Both the position numbers and the translations under genes were made by a program. From Nonlabens sp. MB-3u-79 (lineage in GTDB: Bacteria; Bacteroidota; Bacteroidia; Flavobacteriales; Flavobacteriaceae), in the NCBI RefSeq assembly GCF_002831625.1, contig NZ_CP025116.1:1302001-1366000 (forward strand): a stretch of DNA of 64,000 nucleotides, given 5' to 3'. Of the stretch, positions 54,398-61,943 are shown one piece after another. The first letter of the stretch is position 1; every line of letters begins with the position of its first letter. Below the pieces are notes generated by a model that saw nothing but the letters and a program-made list of their open reading frames with translations, was not told the origin of the DNA and ran no database searches.

Positions 54398-55417
54398 ATG
54401 GCTCAAAAGATTACGCTTAAGAAAATAGCACAAGATTTAAAAGTCTCTATATCAACCGTTTCTAAGGCATTGAGAGATTCACATGAAATAAGTGTAGAGA
54501 CTCGTGACAAGATCAAAGAGTATGCAAAGGAGTTCAATTACAAGCCCAATAGTATAGCGCTGAGTCTTAAGAATCAGAAGACAAAAAAGATAGGGATCAT
54601 CATTCCCGAAATAGTTCACCATTTTTTTGCGACAGTTATTTCGGGGGTGGAACGAGTAGCAAATGAAAAAGGTTATCAGGTTATTATCACCTTGTCTGGA
54701 GAGAGTTTTGATAAAGAAGTCGTCAACATGGAAATGCTAGCAAATGGGAGTATAGACGGCTTTATTATGAGTCTTTCAAAAGAAACCATGGAGAAACAAG
54801 ACTTTCACCATTTAAGAGAGGTGACTAATCAAGGAATGCCTATAGTTATGTTTGATCGTGTAGCTAACGACATACCTTGCGATAAAGTGATTATTGATGA
54901 TGTTGCCGCAGGTCATGAAGCGACGGAGTTCTTGTTGAGAAAAGGTAAAAACAAACTGGGAATCATCAGTACCGTAGACTATGTAAGCGTGGGCAGATTG
55001 CGCTCTCAAGGCTTTAAACAAGCATTGCAACAACGGGGTTTTGAAGTAGAAGACCGCCAATTTCTCAAAATAGAAGACATTGACAATTGTGAAAGCGATA
55101 TCGAAAACTTTGTAGTCAACAACAATTTTGATGCGGTAGTAGCAGTGAACGAGTTGTTTGCAGTTATAGCGAGTAAAGCCTTGCAAAAGGCGGGTAAGAA
55201 AATACCAGAAGATGTTGCTATTGTTGCGTTTACAGATGGAATGCTTTCTAAATTTGCAAGCCCTACCTTAACCACTATAGGACAAAAAGGCGAAGAAATG
55301 GGAGGGATCGCTGCTGCAAAACTCATTGAAAAGTTGGAGTCCAAAGATCACGATAATGAAACTTACGAAACCGTTATCGTAAAAACTACCCTAATAGAGA
55401 GAGAATCTACACCATAA
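54398..55417 (+). CDS. LacI-family transcriptional regulator of the glucan locus
   Basis: This 339-residue repressor/activator has the N-terminal LacI helix-turn-helix (ITLKKIAQDLKVSISTVSKA, then the hinge YKPNSIALSL) and a periplasmic-binding-protein-like effector domain (KKIGIIIPEIVHHFFATVIS to the end). Such regulators bind palindromes with a central CG, and one lies 78 bases upstream. It is divergent from susC and 161 bases upstream of the MFS-pgmB-GH65 unit, so both halves of the locus are within reach. The effector is inferred to be maltose or a malto-oligosaccharide. Confidence 0.92.
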   Translation: MAQKITLKKIAQDLKVSISTVSKALRDSHEISVETRDKIKEYAKEFNYKPNSIALSLKNQKTKKIGIIIPEIVHHFFATVISGVERVANEKGYQVIITLSGESFDKEVVNMEMLANGSIDGFIMSLSKETMEKQDFHHLREVTNQGMPIVMFDRVANDIPCDKVIIDDVAAGHEATEFLLRKGKNKLGIISTVDYVSVGRLRSQGFKQALQQRGFEVEDRQFLKIEDIDNCESDIENFVVNNNFDAVVAVNELFAVIASKALQKAGKKIPEDVAIVAFTDGMLSKFASPTLTTIGQKGEEMGGIAAAKLIEKLESKDHDNETYETVIVKTTLIERESTP

Positions 55418-55502
55418 ACTAATAATTTTACACTTCCGATTAAAGTTATATCTTTAGCGAGAAATTGGTTGGAACTTTTACTGTTTCCATCAATTTGATC
55501 AA

Positions 55503-55540
55503 TCAAAACTTATCTTCTTCACACACACCATAAGTTTTGA
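55503..55540 (+). promoter_or_regulatory. Perfect 11-bp inverted repeat in the leader of the MFS operon
   Basis: TCAAAACTTAT (55503-55513) and ATAAGTTTTGA (55530-55540) are exact inverted copies around a 16-base spacer, 39 bases before the MFS ATG. A hairpin in the leader RNA or a protein-binding site. Confidence 0.5.
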
Positions 55541-55578
55541 TAAGTCATAAGGCTTATCGTCATTAAATCAATAACGAT

Positions 55579-57036
55579 ATGCAAAAACCTAAGTTAGGTT
55601 TCTGGGATATTTGGAACATGAGTTTCGGATTTCTCGGTATTCAGTTTGGTTTTGCCCTTCAAGGCTCTACCATGTCACGTATTTTTGAAACATTAGGAGC
55701 AGAGGAGTCTGAAATTCCATTATTATGGATCGCAGCGCCTCTTGCGGGTCTTATTGTACAACCCATTATAGGTTATCTCAGTGACAATACTTGGCACAAA
55801 AGATTAGGACGTCGTCGTCCTTTCTTTCTTATAGGGGCTATTTTGAGTTCTATCGCCTTGCTATTTATGCCTTATTCTTCAGAAGTATGGATGGCTGCGG
55901 GCTTACTACTCGTGTTAGATGCCTCTATTAATATCTCTATGGAGCCCTTTAGAGCGCTTGTTGCAGATAAGTTACCAGAATCACAACGCAGTTACGGATT
56001 TGTTGTACAAACCTTAATTATAGGTATAGGGACATGGGTAGCCAGTAACTTACCTAAATGGGTCAACAATACATTAGAAATTTCAAATGAAGCTGCTCCT
56101 GGAGTTGTTCCAGATTCTGTTAAAGTAGCTTTTGGGGTGGGTGCTTTTGTTTTTATCACCTCCATTCTCGTAACCATATTAACTACAAAGGAATATACTC
56201 CTGAAGAAATGGCTGCATTTGACGATGCCGGGAAGCCAGAAGAGAAAAAAGGAATGCTAGCTACCATTTTAGCGACCTATGCTTTAATGCCTTTAATAAT
56301 GAAAAAATTAGGAGTGGTACAATTCTTCTCTTGGTTTGCATTTTTTGCGATGTGGACACTCGCAAATCCAGCACTTACCAGCCATGTATATAACGCCTCT
56401 AAACCAGACGTTATGGAGTTTGCTCAATTGACAACTAATGAGGATGGGGAAGAAGAAGCGGTTAGGTCTCTAGAAAATGAAATAGTGTTTTTAAGTGAAA
56501 CCTCAAAAGCAACATACAAAAACTTAGATAAAGCTTACAATGAAGCTAGTGATGATGTGGGTTCTAAAATGGGTATCTACGGATTAACCTCCATGATTTT
56601 TGCATTACTTCTTACTTTCTATACGGCTTACAAGTCCATCAATAGAAAATACATTCACATGGGAAGTTTGCTCGCAGGGGCCCTCGGTTTCTTGTACATG
56701 TTTCACAGTCCGGGGGCACCAGATAACCTCTACATATCATTTGGGCTCATCGGTATTGCTTGGGGGAGTATTTTGTCCATGCCTTACGCGATGCTTTCCA
56801 GCTCTGTAGAATCCTCTAAAATGGGATTAATGATGGGGGTTTTCAATATGTTTATTGTCATTCCACAAATTATAGCCGCTATAGGAGGGGTCGTTTTACT
56901 GCACAATATAATTGGAGAAGAATCCATTCACGCGATGACTATTGCTGGATTATTCTTGGTTATTGCCGCATTCTCTAATCTACTAATTACAAATAAAAAG
57001 GCGATTACTTATCAGCCTGCTATTACAAACGAATAA
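55579..57036 (+). CDS. MFS sugar transporter (SLC45/MalT-like, probable maltose carrier)
   Basis: This 485-residue inner-membrane carrier has 12 predicted spans. It begins with the GPH/SLC45-like segment WDIWNMSFGFLGIQFGFALQ, then PLAGLIVQPIIGYLSDNTWH and a KRLGRRRPFFLIGA loop, a typical D-x4-G/R-x-GRRR pattern. A large cytoplasmic or periplasmic insert lies near 270-320 (TNEDGEEEAVRSLENEIV). In flavobacterial glucan loci such carriers move maltose or malto-oligosaccharides into the cytoplasm. pgmB follows without a gap. Confidence 0.85.
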   Translation: MQKPKLGFWDIWNMSFGFLGIQFGFALQGSTMSRIFETLGAEESEIPLLWIAAPLAGLIVQPIIGYLSDNTWHKRLGRRRPFFLIGAILSSIALLFMPYSSEVWMAAGLLLVLDASINISMEPFRALVADKLPESQRSYGFVVQTLIIGIGTWVASNLPKWVNNTLEISNEAAPGVVPDSVKVAFGVGAFVFITSILVTILTTKEYTPEEMAAFDDAGKPEEKKGMLATILATYALMPLIMKKLGVVQFFSWFAFFAMWTLANPALTSHVYNASKPDVMEFAQLTTNEDGEEEAVRSLENEIVFLSETSKATYKNLDKAYNEASDDVGSKMGIYGLTSMIFALLLTFYTAYKSINRKYIHMGSLLAGALGFLYMFHSPGAPDNLYISFGLIGIAWGSILSMPYAMLSSSVESSKMGLMMGVFNMFIVIPQIIAAIGGVVLLHNIIGEESIHAMTIAGLFLVIAAFSNLLITNKKAITYQPAITNE

Positions 57037-57699
57037 ATGGTTAAAAAAGCATTCATATTTGATTTAGATGGCGTTATCGTGGATACAGCAAAGTTCCATT
57101 TTATAGCTTGGCAACGATTAGCGGCGTCTTTAGGTATCAATTTCACAAAAGAAGAAAACGAACAACTCAAAGGAGTTTCTAGGGTGAATTCACTCAAGAA
57201 AATCTTAGAATGGGGAAATAAAGAAATCTCTCCAGAAGTTTTTCAACAAAAAATGGATCAAAAGAACGAAGAGTATCTCGATCTTATAAAAAGCCTAAGT
57301 ACAAAAGACATCATGCCCGGTGTGCATGACTTCCTTTTAAATTTAAAAAAGCAAGAGCAACCTATTGCTTTAGGAAGTGCAAGTAAAAATGCGCGACCTA
57401 TTTTACAAAAGCTAGGAATACGAGACCTCTTTGAAGTTATTGTAGATGGAACGGACGTTACTAAAGCAAAACCAGATCCAGAAGTATTCCTTAAGGCTTG
57501 CCAGCAATTAAATTATACAGCTCAAGAAAGTATCGTTTTTGAAGACAGTGTCGCAGGAGTGCAAGCTGCAAATAGAGCTGGAATGATCTCCATAGGATTG
57601 GGAGAAGAAAACATATTGCATGAGGCAGATGAGATTTTTACTCACTTTACAGATATGCCTCAGGATTATATCAACACATTACTAAGTTATAAGAAATGA
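57037..57699 (+). CDS. pgmB: Beta-phosphoglucomutase
   Basis: This 220-residue HAD-superfamily enzyme converts beta-glucose-1-phosphate to glucose-6-phosphate. The nucleophile motif is FDLDGVIVDT, with GSASKNA and KPDPEVF as motifs II/III and VFEDSVAGVQAA as motif IV. The cap domain (RLAASLGINF to VFQQKMDQKN) matches PgmB. Its start codon directly follows the MFS stop and its stop overlaps the GH65 start by four bases, so the three are translationally linked. Confidence 0.95.
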   Translation: MVKKAFIFDLDGVIVDTAKFHFIAWQRLAASLGINFTKEENEQLKGVSRVNSLKKILEWGNKEISPEVFQQKMDQKNEEYLDLIKSLSTKDIMPGVHDFLLNLKKQEQPIALGSASKNARPILQKLGIRDLFEVIVDGTDVTKAKPDPEVFLKACQQLNYTAQESIVFEDSVAGVQAANRAGMISIGLGEENILHEADEIFTHFTDMPQDYINTLLSYKK

Positions 57700-59999
57700 A
57701 TCAAGAATATATAATACCAAACGCGTGGTCTATCATCGAAGAAGGGTGGAAGCCTTCTCAAGTAGAATCTAGCGAAAGCCTTTTTTCCATCGGTAACGGT
57801 GCTATGGGGCAACGAGCAAATTTTGAAGAAAAATATTCAGGAGATAGCTTTCAAGGAAGTTACGTAGCAGGTGTTTATTATCCAGATAAAACCAGAGTAG
57901 GATGGTGGAAAAATGGGTATCCAGAATACTTTGCAAAAGTGTTAAACGCACCTAACTTTATAGGAATAGATGTTTTTGTAGATGGAGAAGAGTTGGATCT
58001 TGCGACCGTTCAAGAAGTGAGCGATTACCGTCGCGAGCTGAATATGAAAGAAGGCTGGTACGAGCGTTCTTTTGTAGCTCATTTTTCAGATGATAAAGCG
58101 ATTAAAGTCGTTGCGCGCAGGTTTATGAGTCTAGAAATAGATGAGCTTGCAGTAATGAACTACGAAGTCACAGCTGTAAAAGGAGATTTAAGAATTTCTT
58201 TTCAGCCGTATATCGATGCAGGAATTACTAATGAAGATACCAACTGGGATGATAAGTTTTGGGAAGTAGAAAAACTGGTTTCTGAGGACCATCAAGGGCT
58301 GGTACGCAGCCGAACGAATAAAACCAACTTCTATGTAGCAACTTATATGCAATCGGAGTTGATTAAAAATGGTGAGCACGTGCAATATGCTGAGCATTTT
58401 GATCAGAATGATGCCGTGATCAGACATAAAGTTGGTTGCCATATAGCTCCAGGCGAAAGCGTCACCCTTATCAAGTATGCCGGTTATGTTTCTAGTATAA
58501 ATCATGAACATTTAGAATTGTTTACTGCTGCAAAAGCTGTTTTACATAAAGCGACTGCATTAGGTTATGAAAGTTTGCTTAAATTGCAGGCAGATTCATG
58601 GGCGCAAATTTGGGCCATGGCAGATATAAGTATAGACGGTGATCTCAAAGCACAGCAAGGGATTCGTTTTAATATCTTCCAACTGAATCAAACTTATTCA
58701 GGTAAGGATTCTCGTCTTAACATAGGTCCTAAAGGATTTACTGGAGAGAAATATGGAGGTTCTACCTATTGGGATACAGAGGCTTATTGTATCCCTTTCT
58801 ACATGGCTACCAAAGATCAACAGGTAGCACGTAATTTATTGAGATATAGATATGAGCAGCTAGACAAGGCCGTTGAAAATGCTAAGAAATTAGGGTTTTC
58901 TTCTGGAGCTGCTCTATATCCAATGGTTACTATGAATGGGGAAGAATCTCACAATGAGTGGGAAATTACCTTTGAAGAAATACACCGCAACGGGGCGATG
59001 GTTTTTGCTATTTACAATTACATTAGATATACCGGAGATTATAGTTATGTTCCAGAAATGGGATTGGAGGTAATGATTGCTATCGCAAAATTCTGGCACC
59101 AACGGGCGACTTATTCACAGCCAGCTAAGAAGTACATGATTCTAGGCGTTACTGGACCTAATGAGTATGAGAACAATGTCAACAACAACTGGTATACCAA
59201 TTACTTAGCAAAATGGTGTATGGAGTATGCCGTAGAAAATATTCATAAAGTAAAAGAGACCTACCCATCTGATTACGATCGCATCATGGCCAAAACCCAA
59301 CTGACAGATCGCGAGATCTCCTCATGGATGGATGTGGCAGAAAATATGTACATGCCTTTTGATGAAGAGTTAGGAGTCTACTTGCAACAAGACGGCTTTT
59401 TAGATAAAGAAATCATTCCTGTAAACGAGCTTTCTAAAGAACACAGACCTATCAACCAGAAATGGTCTTGGGATCGTATTTTGAGAAGTTGTTACATCAA
59501 ACAAGCTGATGTGCTGCAATGCTTTTACTTCTTTGAAGACCATTTTACCAAAGAACAACTGTCCAAGCACTTTGACTTTTATGAACCTTTAACCGTTCAT
59601 GAAAGTTCGCTTTCTCCTTGTGTTCACAGTATACAAGCAGCAAAGTTAGACCGTATGGATCAGGCTTATGAGTTCTATTTAAGAACCTCTCGTCTCGATC
59701 TTGATGACTATAATAAAGAAGTGGAAGAAGGTTGTCATATTACCAGTATGGCGGGAACATGGATGAGTATTGTAGAAGGTTTTGGAGGTCTTCAAATTAT
59801 TGATGACAAACCTAGTTTTACGACCAAACTTCCCCAACAATGGACTGGTTTCAGTTTTAAAATCAACTTTAGACATCAGATTATAGAAGTGCAGGTAACC
59901 ACCTCTGGAACTAAAGTAAGTCTAGAAGGAAAGCAGCCTCAGGATATCATTCTCAACGGTGAACACATCACTTTGGAGCCACAATTTATAAATGCCTAA
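57696..59999 (+). CDS. malP: GH65 maltose phosphorylase
   Basis: This 767-residue enzyme splits maltose with phosphate into glucose and beta-glucose-1-phosphate. N-terminal beta-sandwich (about 1-270), then an (alpha/alpha)6 barrel. The general acid is Glu490 in VTGPNEYENNVNNNWY, at the position of the known catalytic Glu of Lactobacillus maltose phosphorylase. KGFTGEKYGGSTYWDTEAYC and the phosphate-binding His-Ser-Ser block (VHESSLSPCVHSIQA) are typical. Trehalose or kojibiose phosphorylases share the family, but the adjacent pgmB and GH13 genes favour maltose. It overlaps pgmB by 4 bases. Confidence 0.92.
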   Translation: MNQEYIIPNAWSIIEEGWKPSQVESSESLFSIGNGAMGQRANFEEKYSGDSFQGSYVAGVYYPDKTRVGWWKNGYPEYFAKVLNAPNFIGIDVFVDGEELDLATVQEVSDYRRELNMKEGWYERSFVAHFSDDKAIKVVARRFMSLEIDELAVMNYEVTAVKGDLRISFQPYIDAGITNEDTNWDDKFWEVEKLVSEDHQGLVRSRTNKTNFYVATYMQSELIKNGEHVQYAEHFDQNDAVIRHKVGCHIAPGESVTLIKYAGYVSSINHEHLELFTAAKAVLHKATALGYESLLKLQADSWAQIWAMADISIDGDLKAQQGIRFNIFQLNQTYSGKDSRLNIGPKGFTGEKYGGSTYWDTEAYCIPFYMATKDQQVARNLLRYRYEQLDKAVENAKKLGFSSGAALYPMVTMNGEESHNEWEITFEEIHRNGAMVFAIYNYIRYTGDYSYVPEMGLEVMIAIAKFWHQRATYSQPAKKYMILGVTGPNEYENNVNNNWYTNYLAKWCMEYAVENIHKVKETYPSDYDRIMAKTQLTDREISSWMDVAENMYMPFDEELGVYLQQDGFLDKEIIPVNELSKEHRPINQKWSWDRILRSCYIKQADVLQCFYFFEDHFTKEQLSKHFDFYEPLTVHESSLSPCVHSIQAAKLDRMDQAYEFYLRTSRLDLDDYNKEVEEGCHITSMAGTWMSIVEGFGGLQIIDDKPSFTTKLPQQWTGFSFKINFRHQIIEVQVTTSGTKVSLEGKQPQDIILNGEHITLEPQFINA

Positions 60000-60002
60000 A
60001 CG

Positions 60003-61913
60003 ATGAATAAGCTGATTTTTCTTTTAAGTGTTGTTTTTTATTTCGCTTTCGCGAAAGCGGTAACAGCACAAATTACCGAGCTAGAGGGACCTCTAGAACA
60101 CATAGAACCTAGATTCTGGTGGAGCGGAATGGAGCACAACGAAGTAGAAGTCCTGTTTCATGGGGAAAATATCTCAAAATATGACGTCGTACGCAGTGAC
60201 TTTAGTATTCTCAACATAAGAAAAACTGAGAATCCGAATTATCTAATGGTAACTTTTGATATGACCCTGGAGCCTCATACCTATCAGATCGAATTATGCA
60301 ATGGCGACTGTGAAGAAGGCGATGTGATTTCCATTGCTTACGATATTCTAGAACGGGAGCCAGAAAGCAGTTCAAGAAAAGGATTTGATTCTAGCGATGC
60401 GATATATTTAATCATGCCCGACCGATTTGCAAACGGGGACCCATCAAACGATAGCGTAGATGGAATGGCAGAAAAAGCAAACAGAGACCTTAAAGGTGGG
60501 CGTCATGGAGGCGATATTCAAGGGATTATAGATCATCTGGATTATATAGATGATTTGGGAGCAACGGCCATCTGGAATACGCCTTTATTAGAAGATAATG
60601 ACGAGCGTTATTCCTACCATACCTATGCACAAAGTGACTTGTATCGCATCGATCCACGATATGGTACTAACGCCGATTATAAACAACTGGGTGACGAACT
60701 GCATAAAAGAGACATGAAATTGATCATGGATTATGTGACCAACCATTGGGGTGCTACCCACTGGATGATGCAAGATTTACCTATGCCAAATTGGATACAT
60801 CAATTTGACGATAATAAGGGAAAGGATTTTCCTGTTGCAGGCTATGCCAACTCCTCTTACAGACAGACCACACAAATGGATCCTCATGTCAGTAAAAGAG
60901 ATGCTATTTATGCAGAGAAAGGCTGGTTTGTAAGCAGCATGCCAGATATCAATCAAAGTGAACCTGTGGTATTGAATTATTTGATTCAAAATACGATTTG
61001 GTGGATAGAATATGCGGGATTGGATGGATTGCGAGTAGATACCTATTCCTATAACGAGAAGGAAGGCATTGCAAAATGGACCAAAGCTATCATGGAGGAG
61101 TACCCTAATTTTAATATAGTAGGGGAGACCTGGTTACACGATCAAGCGCAAATTGCCTACTGGCAAAAAGATTCTAAAATAGCCGCCATTCAGGATTACA
61201 ATACACACCTCCCTAGTGTGATGGATTTTACTTTACACGATGCGATCATAAGTGCGTTCGATGAAAATGATCAGCAATGGGATAAAGGAATGATAAAAGT
61301 CTATGAGAATTTTGTCAATGATTTCTTATATCCAGATATTGATAATATTTTAGTTTTTGCAGGAAACCATGACACCAATCGTATCAACGGTAACGGATTA
61401 TACAATGGTGACCTAGCCAAATACAAACTGGCTATGACTTTAGTTTTAACCACTAGAGGAATTCCACAATTGTATTATGGTGATGAGATAGGAATGGGTG
61501 GTAACCGAGATAAGGATGGCGACGGTGACATAAGAAGAGATTTTCCTGGTGGATGGAAAGGTGATGAGGTGAATGCTTTTAAAAATCCAACTCTAGAGCA
61601 AAAAGCCTTTCAAGAATTTACTAAGAAACTCTTGAATTACCGAAAAAATAAAGAAGTGATTCACAATGGAAAGGTCCTTCAATACGTGCCTGAAAACAAT
61701 TGTTATGTTTACTTTAGAGAAAATGGGGTAGATAGCGTGATGGTGATCATCAATAATAATCCAGAAGAAGTAACTTTAGACCTTTCTAGATTCCAAGAAG
61801 GGATTTATACCGCAAAAGAAGGAACCAATATCTTGACTGATAAAAAAGTGCAATTGACTGGTGATTTAAAAGTTGCCGGTAAAACAAGCATGGTCGTAGA
61901 TTATAGCTTTTAG
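60003..61913 (+). CDS. GH13 cyclomaltodextrinase/neopullulanase-like enzyme (SusA-type)
   Basis: This 636-residue enzyme has signal peptide MNKLIFLLSVVFYFAFAKAV, ending TAQ, and an N-terminal Ig-like domain (about 25-115: VEVLFHGENISKYDVVRSDF). GH13 motifs: region I LIMDYVTNHWG, region II LDGLRVDTYS (nucleophile Asp346), region III IVGETWLHD (acid Glu375), region IV FAGNHDTNR (Asp457). This matches the periplasmic SusA/neopullulanase group, which trims imported malto-oligosaccharides. It starts 3 bases after the GH65 stop. The palindrome copy at its start is translated FAFAKA. Confidence 0.9.
   Translation: MNKLIFLLSVVFYFAFAKAVTAQITELEGPLEHIEPRFWWSGMEHNEVEVLFHGENISKYDVVRSDFSILNIRKTENPNYLMVTFDMTLEPHTYQIELCNGDCEEGDVISIAYDILEREPESSSRKGFDSSDAIYLIMPDRFANGDPSNDSVDGMAEKANRDLKGGRHGGDIQGIIDHLDYIDDLGATAIWNTPLLEDNDERYSYHTYAQSDLYRIDPRYGTNADYKQLGDELHKRDMKLIMDYVTNHWGATHWMMQDLPMPNWIHQFDDNKGKDFPVAGYANSSYRQTTQMDPHVSKRDAIYAEKGWFVSSMPDINQSEPVVLNYLIQNTIWWIEYAGLDGLRVDTYSYNEKEGIAKWTKAIMEEYPNFNIVGETWLHDQAQIAYWQKDSKIAAIQDYNTHLPSVMDFTLHDAIISAFDENDQQWDKGMIKVYENFVNDFLYPDIDNILVFAGNHDTNRINGNGLYNGDLAKYKLAMTLVLTTRGIPQLYYGDEIGMGGNRDKDGDGDIRRDFPGGWKGDEVNAFKNPTLEQKAFQEFTKKLLNYRKNKEVIHNGKVLQYVPENNCYVYFRENGVDSVMVIINNNPEEVTLDLSRFQEGIYTAKEGTNILTDKKVQLTGDLKVAGKTSMVVDYSF
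60044..60059 (+). repeat. Palindromic word CGCTTTCGCGAAAGCG, copy 11 (inside the SusA-type gene)
   Basis: Full 16-bp palindrome; it encodes AFAKA in the signal peptide, in the same frame as copy 9. Confidence 0.9.
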
Positions 61914-61943
61914 AAATAATACAACTAAGAAATAAATTATTAA

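Noticed and set aside
58453..58461. GCGAAAGCG half of the palindrome inside the GH65 gene
   Set aside because: Only one arm; likely chance in coding sequence.
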